A stretch of 37,969 nucleotides of DNA from Catenulispora pinistramenti. Lineage in GTDB: Bacteria > Actinomycetota > Actinomycetes > Streptomycetales > Catenulisporaceae. Shown here one piece after another: positions 8,710-15,959 of this stretch. The DNA lies in assembly GCF_018274385.1 (NCBI RefSeq), contig NZ_JAAFYZ010000091.1, forward strand, positions 1-37,969. The letters run 5' to 3'. The position numbers and the translations under genes were made by a program. Numbering within the stretch: the stretch's first letter is position 1; each line of letters starts with the position of its first letter. The notes under the pieces are model-generated. The model was given only the letters and a program-made list of their open reading frames with translations. It did no database searches and had not been told where the DNA came from.

Positions 8710-9093
8710 GGGGGACAGACTACGACGTCAACCTCGGCCCTGGTGGGCCGGTGGCGGCGGCCGGGTGGTCGCGTCCGGCACCGGGTGGGTGCGGCATCTG
8801 CGGCGATCTAGTCACAAAGGACCATAGGAATTGAGTACATCGGGGACTGTTGCGCTCTCGGGATCTTCCGTATTGTGCTGATTGGCTGCCGAGAATGACC
8901 CTTCCACCAGCGCGGACGTGTTTCGGGCCCGACCTCCGGTCGGTCCGGGGGGCGACCGACGCCGGCCGGTACACCAGCAGCGTCCGGGTCCGCGGACGCC
9001 GACGGTGCGCGGTCGGTGGGGTTGGTAGGGGAAGGGCCGCTGTCGGCTCCGCCGTTGGGGGAGCTCGATCTTTGCGAGAGGACGGCACCGGCG
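8710..9093. promoter_or_regulatory. 384-bp divergent control region between the PBP gene and wblA
   Basis: No gene is seen here. On the minus strand TAGTCT (8717-8722) sits 7 nt before the PBP start. On the plus strand TATTGT at 8871-8876 is a possible wblA -10 box with TTGCGC at 8850, although the 15-nt spacing is short; use of this box would leave a leader of over 200 nt before wblA. An AT-richer stretch lies at about 8806-8890. A GAGAGGA ribosome site lies at about 9075-9081. Confidence 0.4.
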
Positions 9094-9495
9094 ATGAGCT
9101 GGGTAGAGGACTGGACCGTTGTGGCGGCGTGCCGCGGCATGGATCCGGATGAGCTGTTCGTGCAGGGAGCAGCTCAGAACCGGGCGAAGACCGTGTGCTC
9201 GGGGTGCCCGGTGCGCACCGAGTGCCTGGCCGACGCGCTGGACAACCGCGTCGAGTACGGGGTCTGGGGCGGGATGACCGAGCGGGAGCGCCGCGCGCTG
9301 CTCCGGCGACGCCCCGAGGTGCGCTCCTGGCGGCAGTTCCTGGAGGCCGCCAAGGAGCACTACGAGCGCAACGGAGCCGAGCGGAACGGAGGCGACCTCA
9401 ACACGACCGAGGTCGACCCACGCTTCGCCACCGCGGCCGCGCAGGCCGCGATCCCGCGGCAGCGCAGTGAGGCCGGTTCGTTCGGCCGGGCCTGA
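9094..9495 (+). CDS. wblA: WblA/WhiB4-type iron-sulfur transcription factor
   Basis: A 133-residue WhiB-like protein. The four cluster ligands are C13 (AACRGMD), C35 and C38 (CSGC) and C44 (TEC), matching C...CxxCxxxxxC. They are followed by the turn GVWGG at 56-60 and a basic segment (ERERRALLRRRPEVRS) likely to bind DNA. Proteins of this class hold a redox- or NO-sensitive [4Fe-4S] cluster. Streptomyces WblA controls development and antibiotic production, and WhiB4 controls redox responses; this role is inferred from family and context. The ATG at 9094 is chosen because it places the first Cys at the normal position and follows a GAGAGGA site; the frame is open further upstream. The C-terminal tail (about 90-133) is variable and polar. 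A hairpin at 9531 probably ends the transcript. Confidence 0.93.
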   Translation: MSWVEDWTVVAACRGMDPDELFVQGAAQNRAKTVCSGCPVRTECLADALDNRVEYGVWGGMTERERRALLRRRPEVRSWRQFLEAAKEHYERNGAERNGGDLNTTEVDPRFATAAAQAAIPRQRSEAGSFGRA

Positions 9496-9530
9496 GGAGC
9501 ATCCGCAGACTCACTGGCAGTGATGATCGT

Positions 9531-9550
9531 GCGGGCCCTGACGGGCCCGC
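9531..9550. terminator. Hairpin between convergent wblA and MBL genes
   Basis: Perfect 8-bp arms GCGGGCCC and GGGCCCGC flank a TGAC loop. It lies 35 nt after the wblA stop and 17 nt after the opposing MBL stop, so it can serve both. There is no long T-tract, which is common in actinomycetes. Confidence 0.6.
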
Positions 9551-9567
9551 TCACCTCCTGCCCATCC

Positions 9568-10374
9568 TCAGCCGTCGGCGTTGAGGTATTCCAACTGGGC
9601 CCGTACCGACATCTCGGCCGCGAACCGCACCGCCGGGTCCACGTCGGCGTACACCCGGGCCACCACGTCGTCGGCGCTCCGGTCACCGGCCGCCAGCGCC
9701 GCCCGCACCTGGTCCAGCCGTTGTCGGCGGTGTTCGAGGTAGAACTCGACGACGCCCAGCGCGTCGGCCGGTACCGGGCCGTGCCCCGGCAGCACGGTCT
9801 GGACCTCGTGCGCGGCGGCCAGATCACGCAGCCGGCGCAGCGAGTCCAGGTAGTCCCCCAGCCGCCCGTCGGGATGGGCGACCACGGTCGTGCCCCGGCC
9901 CAGGATGGTGTCGCCGGTCAGCACCGCGCGGTCGTCGGGCAGGACGAAGCACAGGCTGTCGCCGCTGTGGCCCGGGGTGGCGACCACGTCCAGCCGCAGC
10001 CCGTCCATCGCCACCACATCGCCGCCGACCAGTCCTTCGTCCCCGAGCCGGAACCGCCGGTCCAGCGCGCGCACCGGGGCGCCGGTCAGCTCGGCCAGCC
10101 GCGGCGCGCCTTCGGAGTGGTCGAAGTGGCCGTGGGTGAGCAGGATCAGCCCGATCCGCAGGTCCCGTTCCTCGGCCGTGGCCAGGACCAGCCGCAGGTG
10201 CTCCTCGTCGAGCGGTCCCGGGTCGACGACCACGGCGCGGCCGGCTCCGGGCTCGGCGAGCAGCCAGGTGTTGGTGCCGTCCAGGGTCATCGGGTTCGCG
10301 TTCGAGGCCAGGATCAGCGTCGCGCGCTCGGTCCCGGCTTCCGGGTGGACTCCCGGCTTCATCAGGTCGGTCAT
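9568..10374 (-). CDS. MBL-fold metallo-hydrolase (LACTB2/glyoxalase II-like)
   Basis: A 268-residue metallo-beta-lactamase-fold enzyme. The metal motif HGHFDH is at 81-86 (H81, H83, D85, H86). A third metal His lies in TPGHSGDS, the bridging Asp in LTGDTIL, and a further His in LPGHGPV. The segment after residue 220 (ALGVVEFYLEHRRQRL) matches the C-terminal helical region of LACTB2-like hydrolases. Substrates of relatives range from thioesters to RNA; the substrate here is not known. It is the last gene of a minus-strand operon after the DUF4177, RidA-like and Nudix genes, with 13 nt between it and the Nudix stop. The same families adjoin one another in mycobacteria, which supports a conserved metabolite-repair role (inference). 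Confidence 0.93.
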   Translation of the reverse strand: MTDLMKPGVHPEAGTERATLILASNANPMTLDGTNTWLLAEPGAGRAVVVDPGPLDEEHLRLVLATAEERDLRIGLILLTHGHFDHSEGAPRLAELTGAPVRALDRRFRLGDEGLVGGDVVAMDGLRLDVVATPGHSGDSLCFVLPDDRAVLTGDTILGRGTTVVAHPDGRLGDYLDSLRRLRDLAAAHEVQTVLPGHGPVPADALGVVEFYLEHRRQRLDQVRAALAAGDRSADDVVARVYADVDPAVRFAAEMSVRAQLEYLNADG

Positions 10375-10387
10375 CGTCGCCCCGCCG

Positions 10388-11257
10388 TCACAGTTCCCAT
10401 TCCAGATGCCAGCTGCCGTCGTCGTGTTTCCGGACGGTGGCCATGATCGGCTTCAGCGGCCGGTCGGCCGCACTGGCGACCGCCTCCTCGGCGGTGCCGA
10501 AGCCGTGCACCTCGCGCAGCGTGGTGACGGTCGGCGGCAGCATCAGGGCCCGGCCCGCGATGTGGTCGTCAATAGCCTGTCGGGGCTGCATCCAGATGGT
10601 TGATTCGGTCTCCCCCGACACGTCCCGGGTCCGCTGGCCGGCCGGCAGCGCCGCGACGAAGAACGCGGTGTCGTAGCGCCGGGGCTCGAACTCCGGGGTG
10701 ATCCAGCGGGACCAGCCGCCGAGCAGGTCGGTACGCAGCACCAGCGAGCGCTTGGCGAGGAACCCGGCCAGCGATGTTTCCCGTGAAACCAGGGCCCGCC
10801 GGTCGGCCTCCCAGCCCTCGTCGGTGGTGTCGGCGACCACGGAGTGCTCGTCGGCCCCGGCGAACAGCACCCCGGACTCCTCGAAGGTCTCCCGGACCGC
10901 CGCGCACAGCAGGGCTCTGGCCTCGGCCTCGTCGCTGCCGAACCGCCGGGCCCACTGCGCGGCCGACGGTCCGGCCCAGGCGATGTCGGCGTCCGCGTCG
11001 CGCGGGTCCACCCGGCCGCCGGGGAAGGCGTAGAAGCCGCCCGCGAAGGACATCGAGGCGGCCCGCTTGAGCAGGTAGACGTCCGGCGGGGTACCCGCGC
11101 CGTCACGGAGCAGCACCACCGTCGCGGCGTGTTTCGGGGAGACCGGGCTGAACTCGCCGCGCTCGTAGGCGGTGATCTGCGCTTCCCAGCCCTCCGGCAC
11201 TGGCGCGCTGAGCCGGCTGCCGGTCGGGGCTATGTAGTCCCCGCCTTGCTGCGACAT
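10388..11257 (-). CDS. Nudix hydrolase, NUDT19-like with split Nudix box
   Basis: A 289-residue Nudix protein. The box begins at GG(80-81)RVDPRD and its catalytic part AVRETFEESGV (R122, E123, E126, E127, G129) comes about 40 residues later. The intervening DIAWAGPSAAQWARRFGSDEAEARALL helix is an insertion like that of NUDT7/NUDT19-type acyl-CoA/CoA diphosphatases. Likely chemistry is cleavage of a nucleoside-diphosphate-linked substrate using Mg2+; CoA derivatives are the best guess. The reading frame is open upstream through the RidA region, but the ATG at 11257 has an excellent GGAAGGGAA site 5 nt before it and starts the family-like sequence. It lies 41 nt downstream of the RidA-like gene. 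Confidence 0.92.
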   Translation of the reverse strand: MSQQGGDYIAPTGSRLSAPVPEGWEAQITAYERGEFSPVSPKHAATVVLLRDGAGTPPDVYLLKRAASMSFAGGFYAFPGGRVDPRDADADIAWAGPSAAQWARRFGSDEAEARALLCAAVRETFEESGVLFAGADEHSVVADTTDEGWEADRRALVSRETSLAGFLAKRSLVLRTDLLGGWSRWITPEFEPRRYDTAFFVAALPAGQRTRDVSGETESTIWMQPRQAIDDHIAGRALMLPPTVTTLREVHGFGTAEEAVASAADRPLKPIMATVRKHDDGSWHLEWEL

Positions 11258-11298
11258 GCGTTTCCCTTCCTGCCCTGGTCCCCCGCCGCCGGTTCGGT

Positions 11299-11757
11299 TC
11301 AGATCTCGACGGTCAGCTCGACCTCGACCGGCGCGTCCAGCGGCAGCACCGCCACGCCGACCGCCGAGCGGGCGTGCCGGCCGGCCTCGCCGAACACCGC
11401 GCCGAGCAGCTCCGAGGCACCGTTGACGACCCCGGGCTGACCGGTGAAGTCCGGGGCGCTGGCCACGAACCCGACCACCTTCACGACCCGCTTGACCTTG
11501 GCCAGGTCGCCGATCTCGGACTTCACCGCGGCCAGCGCGTTCAGCGCGCAGCGCTGCGCCAGGGCCTTGGCGTCCTCCGGGCTGACCTCGGCGCCGACCT
11601 TGCCGACCATCGGCAGCGCGCCCTCGACCATCGGCAGCTGGCCGGAGGTGTAGACCAGGTTGCCGCTGCGCAGCACCGGGATGTAGGCCGCGACCGGGGC
11701 CGCCACCTCGGGCAGCTTCAGGCCGAGCTCGGTGAGCTTGTCTTCGGGGTGGGTCAT
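11299..11757 (-). CDS. RidA/YjgF-family protein
   Basis: A 152-residue Rid-superfamily protein. The family features are VYTSGQLPM near the N-terminus, a NALAAVKSEIGDL helix, and the C-terminal RHARSAVGVAVLPLDAPVEVELTVEI, whose ARSAVG segment contains the arginine position used to bind the substrate carboxylate. RidA proteins hydrolyse reactive enamine/imine intermediates from PLP enzymes. This member is longer than canonical RidA (about 128 residues) and resembles the group that accompanies MBL hydrolases in actinobacteria, so the exact activity is less certain. The start ATG lies 3 nt after the DUF4177 stop, with GGAG about 9 nt upstream. Confidence 0.92.
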   Translation of the reverse strand: MTHPEDKLTELGLKLPEVAAPVAAYIPVLRSGNLVYTSGQLPMVEGALPMVGKVGAEVSPEDAKALAQRCALNALAAVKSEIGDLAKVKRVVKVVGFVASAPDFTGQPGVVNGASELLGAVFGEAGRHARSAVGVAVLPLDAPVEVELTVEI

Positions 11758-11760
11758 GTC

Positions 11761-11943
11761 TTAGGACTCCGTCGTCTTCGGACGCTTCAGGTAGGCGACC
11801 AGCTGGTCCGGGTTCGGGCCGGGGACGACCTGGACCAGTTCCCAGCCGTCCTCTCCCCAGGTGTCGAGGATCTGCTTCGTCGCGTGGACGAGGAGCGGCA
11901 CTGTCGCGTATTCCCAACGACTTCCAATTTGGCGCTGCGTCAT
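11761..11943 (-). CDS. DUF4177 small protein
   Basis: A 60-residue protein with the DUF4177 pattern: WEYATVPL, then LDTWGEDGWELVQVVPGPN, then VAYLKRP. The fold is expected to be a small beta-sheet with one helix; its function is unknown. It is the first gene of the DUF4177-RidA-Nudix-MBL operon. The minus-strand box TAGGCT lies 6 nt before the ATG and no Shine-Dalgarno site is seen, so the transcript is probably leaderless. The small protein is very likely real because gene order, spacing to ridA (3 nt) and sequence all agree. Confidence 0.88.
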   Translation of the reverse strand: MTQRQIGSRWEYATVPLLVHATKQILDTWGEDGWELVQVVPGPNPDQLVAYLKRPKTTES

Positions 11944-11949
11944 GACGCA

Positions 11950-11955
11950 AGCCTA
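11950..11955 (-). promoter_or_regulatory. -10 box TAGGCT for the DUF4177-RidA-Nudix-MBL operon
   Basis: TAGGCT on the minus strand ends 6 nt before the ATG at 11943, which fits a leaderless transcript. The identical hexamer occupies the same position before the ArsA-like gene at 13673. Confidence 0.5.
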
Positions 11956-11978
11956 AGGGGCGGGCCAAGGGGTGGCGG

Positions 11979-13556
11979 TCAGTGGCTCGTATCGCCGGGG
12001 AGTTGCTTACCCGGGGCGTTCGTCATGAGACAGGAGACCTTGTCGTCGGGGCCCCAGCCGCTCGGCAGGTTCTTGTCGGTCCACAGGTTCTCGCTCGGGA
12101 TCAGGGCGAAGTAGCTGTACTGGCTGCCCTTCGGATCCGTCCAAGCCGCCGTCATCTGCCGGTCGGCCCAGCACATCTGCCGGGCCATCGCGGTCAGCTG
12201 GGCCACACCCGGATAGGGAACATCCGGGCTGTCGCTCGTGGCGTCGTTGTTGTCGTACGGAGGGTTGATCATGTCTGTCTGGTAGTACAGCTCGACATCA
12301 TGCGGCCCCGAACAGTCGTTGCTGTTCTGGTAGGTCGGTGTGCCCGGGGCGAACGGCGGGCCGCTCATGCATGTGGCCTGGCTGTTCAGGGCCAGGTTCG
12401 GGAAGTCGGCTCCCACCCCGCCGAGGCTGTACACCGTCACCGCGTTCCAGGGCCCGGCGTCGGCCTTCTGCGCCTGCTTCTTGCCCGAACTCGATCCCGT
12501 GTCGTACCCGGCGAAGCCCGCGACCGCCCCGGTGACCAGCACCGCCGCCGCGAACGTCCCGGCGATCCGGGCCCAGGACCGCTTCGCCGGAGGACTCACG
12601 GCTATGCCTGCCGCCGTCCCGTCCGCCGGCGGCGGTCCGCCGATGCTCATCGTCGCCGTGGGTGCCCCGCTGGCCGGCATCACCATCGTGCCCTGCGGCA
12701 CGGACTTGGTGCTGTCCGCGGCCACGGCGTCCAGCAGGGTCCGTACCTGCGGCGCGGTCAGCCGGCCCTCCGGCGAGGTGGCGAGCATCCCGGAGATGGC
12801 GGCGGCCAGCGGGCCCTGCACGTTCGTCAGGTACGGCACCTCGTTCAGCACCGCGCCGAACGTCGCGGCCGTGGTGTCGCGCTCGAAGGCGGGCTTGCCC
12901 TCGATCGCGAAGTACAGCACCGCGCCGAGCGACCACAGGTCCGAGGCCGCGCTGGCCTCCTGGCCGGACAGCCGCTCCGGGGCCAGGTAGGCCGGGGAGC
13001 CGATGACCGCGCCGGTCTTGGTGAGCGTCGGGTCGTCCACGGCCTGGGCGATGCCGAAGTCGGTGAGCTTGGCCCGGCCGTTGTGGCCGACCATGATGTT
13101 CGACGGCTTCACGTCGCGGTGCACGATCCCGGCGCCGTGCGCGGCCTCCAGCGCGGAGAGCACCTGGCGTCCGATGTCGGCCACGGCGCGCGGGGACAGC
13201 GGGCCCGAGCGGCGGACCAGCTGGGCCAGGGTCGGCGCCTCGACCAGCTCCATGACGATGAACACGGAGCCGTTGTCGTGGACCACGTCGTAGACGGTCA
13301 CCACGGCCGGGTCGTTCAGCCGGCCGGCGGTGCGGGCCTCGCGCAGGATGCGCTGCTCGAATTCGGCCCGCTCGGAGGTGGTGACCCCGTCGGCGAGGCG
13401 CATCTCCTTCACCGCCACCGGCCGGGCGATGATCCGGTCCTCGGCCCGCCACACCACGCCCATGCCGCCCCGGCCGAGCTCCGTGCGCAGAATGTAACGC
13501 TCTGCGATCACCCGCTCCGGTGGCGCCAGTTGCTCGGTGTCGACGTCGTCGCTCAT
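11979..13556 (-). CDS. Transmembrane Ser/Thr protein kinase with extracellular Septum_form-like sensor
   Basis: A 525-residue PknB-type kinase. The kinase domain spans about 20-280: GRGGMG loop 28-33, Lys50 (VAVKE), HRDVKPSN with Asp148, DFG 166-168 and APE 192-194, all intact. A Pro/Ala-rich juxtamembrane linker and one helix (about 329-349) follow. The extracellular part (about 370-525) has four Cys (396, 415, 462, 509) and a CSGPHDVELY...YPG...ARQMC...YFALIPSENLW pattern that resembles the Septum_form domain; I am fairly but not fully sure. It has no PASTA repeats. The ATG at 13556 has GAGGGGGG 7 nt upstream; a TTG 21 nt earlier is the alternative. It diverges from the ArsA-like pair over 116 bp. 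The external ligand and substrates are unknown. Confidence 0.93.
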   Translation of the reverse strand: MSDDVDTEQLAPPERVIAERYILRTELGRGGMGVVWRAEDRIIARPVAVKEMRLADGVTTSERAEFEQRILREARTAGRLNDPAVVTVYDVVHDNGSVFIVMELVEAPTLAQLVRRSGPLSPRAVADIGRQVLSALEAAHGAGIVHRDVKPSNIMVGHNGRAKLTDFGIAQAVDDPTLTKTGAVIGSPAYLAPERLSGQEASAASDLWSLGAVLYFAIEGKPAFERDTTAATFGAVLNEVPYLTNVQGPLAAAISGMLATSPEGRLTAPQVRTLLDAVAADSTKSVPQGTMVMPASGAPTATMSIGGPPPADGTAAGIAVSPPAKRSWARIAGTFAAAVLVTGAVAGFAGYDTGSSSGKKQAQKADAGPWNAVTVYSLGGVGADFPNLALNSQATCMSGPPFAPGTPTYQNSNDCSGPHDVELYYQTDMINPPYDNNDATSDSPDVPYPGVAQLTAMARQMCWADRQMTAAWTDPKGSQYSYFALIPSENLWTDKNLPSGWGPDDKVSCLMTNAPGKQLPGDTSH

Positions 13557-13660
13557 CTGTGGGCCCCCCTCGGCCAAGTTCCCTGATAAGCATCAGCCAT
13601 ACAACGCCCGCCTACAGTAGCGCCAGGGGTAGACCGTCCCAGGAGTGTGCGCCGCATGGT

Positions 13661-13666
13661 TAGGCT
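13661..13666 (+). promoter_or_regulatory. -10 box TAGGCT for the ArsA-like ATPase pair
   Basis: TAGGCT is followed by 6 nt and then the ATG at 13673; there is no separate ribosome site. The arrangement is the same as before the DUF4177 gene on the other strand. Confidence 0.5.
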
Positions 13667-13672
13667 GGGGCC

Positions 13673-14668
13673 ATGAGCCGACCCTGGCCGCCGGAGTGCC
13701 GCCTGCACATCGTCACCGGAAAAGGCGGCACCGGGAAGACCACGGCGGCCGCGGCGCTGGCGCTTGCCCTGGCCGAGGGCGGGGGCCGGGTGCTGCTGGT
13801 GGAGGTCGAGGGCCGGCAGGGGATCGCGCAGCTCTTCGACACCGCGCCGCTGCCGTACGAGGAGCGCAGCATCGCGATCGCGCCGGGCGGCGGCGAGGTG
13901 TTCGCCCTGGCCATCGATCCCGAGCAGGCACTGCTCGAGTACCTGGACATGTTCTACAAGCTGGGCCGGGCCGGGAAGGCGCTGAAGAGGTTCGGGGCCA
14001 TCGACTTCGCGACCACTGTCGCCCCCGGTATGCGGGACGTGCTGCTCACCGGCAAGGCCTGCGAGGCGGTCCGGCGCACCGCGGCCGACCGGCCCGGCGC
14101 CGCCTTCGCCTACGACGCCGTCGTGATGGACGCCCCGCCGACCGGGCGCATCACCCGGTTCCTGAACGTGAACACCGAGGTCGCCGGGCTGGCCCGGGTC
14201 GGCCCGGTGAAGAACCAGGCCGAGGCGGTGATGCGGGTGCTGACCTCGCCGCAGACCGCGGTCCACCTGACCACCGTGCTGGAGGACATGCCGGTGCAGG
14301 AGACGCTGGACGGCGTCCAGGAACTGCGGGCCGCCGGCCTGCCGGTCGGCGCGATCCTGGTCAACATGGTCCGCACCGCGCACCTGACCATCGGCAAGCG
14401 CGCGGCGGTCAGCACGGCGGCCGAGAAGCGGGTCGCGGCGCTGCTGCGGCCCTACGGCATCGAGACCGACGAGACCCACGCGCTGGCGGTGCTGGGCCGC
14501 GAGCACGCCGAACGGCTCGCCCTGGAAGAGGTCGAGCGGCGCGCGCTGGACGGGGCCGGGCAGCCGGTGGTCGAGCTGCCGCTGATCGCCGGCGGCATCG
14601 ATCTCGGAGGACTCTACGAGCTGGCCGCCGCGCTGTCCGCGGCGGCGGCGATCGGGGAGGCGGCGTGA
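13673..14668 (+). CDS. ArsA/GET3-like ATPase, first of a pair
   Basis: A 331-residue P-loop ATPase of the ArsA/GET3 branch of SIMIBI NTPases. The deviant Walker A GKGGTGKTT is at 16-24, with the signature lysine K17. The Walker B/switch region is VVMDAPPTGRITRFL. These actinobacterial paired proteins are annotated as anion-transport ATPases but lack a visible ArsB partner. The mycobacterial counterparts (Rv3679-Rv3680, from memory) have been linked to cell-envelope or metabolite stress. It overlaps the second ATPase by 4 nt (GTGA), so the two are translationally coupled and probably form a heterodimer. The ATG at 13673 lies 6 nt after a TAGGCT box. Confidence 0.93.
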   Translation: MSRPWPPECRLHIVTGKGGTGKTTAAAALALALAEGGGRVLLVEVEGRQGIAQLFDTAPLPYEERSIAIAPGGGEVFALAIDPEQALLEYLDMFYKLGRAGKALKRFGAIDFATTVAPGMRDVLLTGKACEAVRRTAADRPGAAFAYDAVVMDAPPTGRITRFLNVNTEVAGLARVGPVKNQAEAVMRVLTSPQTAVHLTTVLEDMPVQETLDGVQELRAAGLPVGAILVNMVRTAHLTIGKRAAVSTAAEKRVAALLRPYGIETDETHALAVLGREHAERLALEEVERRALDGAGQPVVELPLIAGGIDLGGLYELAAALSAAAAIGEAA

Positions 14669-15807
14669 GCGGGACCCCGAAACGGCTGGACGTGGACGGC
14701 CTGCTGACCGACCCGGCGACCGCGATCATCGTGTGCTGCGGCTCCGGCGGCGTCGGCAAGACCACCGCCGCCGCGGCCCTGGCCCTGCGGGCCGCCGAAC
14801 AGGGCCGCGACGTCGTGGTGCTGACCATCGACCCGGCCCGCCGGCTGGCGCAGTCGCTCGGCCTGACCGAGCTCGACAACAACCCGCGCGAGGTCGAGGG
14901 CGTCCAGGGCCCGGGGCGGCTGTTCGCGATGATGCTCGACATGCAGCGGACCTTCGATGAGATCGTCGAGAACCACGCTGATCCGGAGCGTATCGAGCAG
15001 ATCCTCCAGAACCCCTTCTACCAGTCGCTGTCCGCGGGCTTCTCCGGCACGCAGGAGTACATGGCGATGGAGAAGCTGGGCCAGCTGCGCCGCACCGGCG
15101 AGGAGACCGGCAGCTGGGACCTGATCATCGTCGACACCCCGCCCAGCCGCTCCGCCCTGGACTTCCTGGACGCGCCCAACCGTCTGGGCAGCTTCCTGGA
15201 CGGCAGACTGATCAAGGTGCTGATGGCCCCGGCCAAGGCCGGCGGTGGCTTCGCCCTGAAGGTGCTGGCCTCGGGCTTCTCCATCGCCACCATGGCCCTG
15301 AACAAGCTGCTCGGCTCAGGGCTCCTGCACGACGTCCAGACCTTCGTCGGCTCCCTGGAATCGATGTTCGGCGGCTTCCGCCAGCGGGCCGAGGAGACCT
15401 ACCAGCTTCTGCAGGCCGAGGGCACGGCCTTCCTGGTGGTGGCCGCCCCTGAGCCGGACGCCCTGCGCGAGGCCGCCTACTTCACCGAGCGTCTGGCCGC
15501 CGAGAACATGCCGCTGGCCGGTCTGATCCTCAACCGGGTCCACCCGGTCACGGTCCCGGAGCTGTCGGCTGAGAAGGCCCTGGCCGCGGCCGAGGAGCTG
15601 GACGCCGACTCCGCCGACCCGCGCTTGGCCGCGGGCCTGCTGCGGCTGCACGCCGAGCGGGTCCGGCTGGCGGCCCGCGAGCGGCGGCTGGCCGAGCGGT
15701 TCACGGCCTCGCAGCCGGGGGTCGCCGTGGCCGAGATCCCGGCACAGTCCGGGGACATCCACGATCTGGACGGGCTGCGGCTGGCCGGGGATCTGCTGGC
15801 CGGCTGA
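14665..15807 (+). CDS. ArsA/GET3-like ATPase, second of a pair
   Basis: A 380-residue partner of the preceding ATPase. The P-loop is GSGGVGKTT (about 26-34), in which the deviant-Walker lysine is replaced by Ser27, unlike the first subunit. Switch I is LTIDPARRLAQSLGL and switch II is IIVDTPPSRSALDFLDAP. A central GGFALKVLASGFSIATMALNKLLGSGLL segment is hydrophobic and could bind a hydrophobic client or membrane surface. The GTG at 14665 overlaps the previous stop and is preceded by GGGGAGG, an ideal site. Loss of the intermonomer Lys in only one subunit suggests an asymmetric heterodimer (inference). A hairpin follows at 15812. Confidence 0.93.
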   Translation: MSGTPKRLDVDGLLTDPATAIIVCCGSGGVGKTTAAAALALRAAEQGRDVVVLTIDPARRLAQSLGLTELDNNPREVEGVQGPGRLFAMMLDMQRTFDEIVENHADPERIEQILQNPFYQSLSAGFSGTQEYMAMEKLGQLRRTGEETGSWDLIIVDTPPSRSALDFLDAPNRLGSFLDGRLIKVLMAPAKAGGGFALKVLASGFSIATMALNKLLGSGLLHDVQTFVGSLESMFGGFRQRAEETYQLLQAEGTAFLVVAAPEPDALREAAYFTERLAAENMPLAGLILNRVHPVTVPELSAEKALAAAEELDADSADPRLAAGLLRLHAERVRLAARERRLAERFTASQPGVAVAEIPAQSGDIHDLDGLRLAGDLLAG

Positions 15808-15811
15808 GGTA

Positions 15812-15834
15812 CCGGCTCAGGTCCCCTGAGCCGG
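15812..15834 (+). terminator. Perfect hairpin after the ArsA-like pair
   Basis: Arms CCGGCTCAGG and CCTGAGCCGG (10 bp, perfect) flank a 3-nt loop, starting 4 nt after the stop codon. A second, looser GC stem (15845-15853 with 15868-15876) follows before the convergent crp end. No T-tract. Confidence 0.65.
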
Positions 15835-15923
15835 ACGGCATTAGGCCCGGCCCACCCCACGGCGGCCGGGCCGGGCTCGGTTGACGAACGAAGCCAAGCC
15901 GACGAACAAGACCAACGCGGGAT

Positions 15924-15959
15924 CTACCGCGCCTTCTATCGCGCGTTCTACCGAGACCG
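15924..15959 (-). repeat. 12-bp tandem repeat carrying three in-frame TAG stops at the crp 3' end
   Basis: On the minus strand three 12-nt units end the crp frame: CGGTCTCGGTAG, AACGCGCGATAG, AAGGCGCGGTAG. The first contains the natural stop, and the other two lie immediately downstream with TAG in the same frame at 12-nt intervals (15948, 15936, 15924). Units 2 and 3 match at 10 of 12 positions; unit 1 is more diverged. Confidence 0.7.

Noticed and set aside
6316..8811. Long open frame on the plus strand opposite the PBP gene
   Set aside because: It mirrors the PBP coding sequence, has Arg/Gly/Val-rich composition and no family motif; typical of antisense frames in very GC-rich DNA.
11982..13586. 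534-codon plus-strand frame opposite the Ser/Thr kinase
   Set aside because: The kinase on the minus strand has every catalytic motif; the opposite frame is a shadow.
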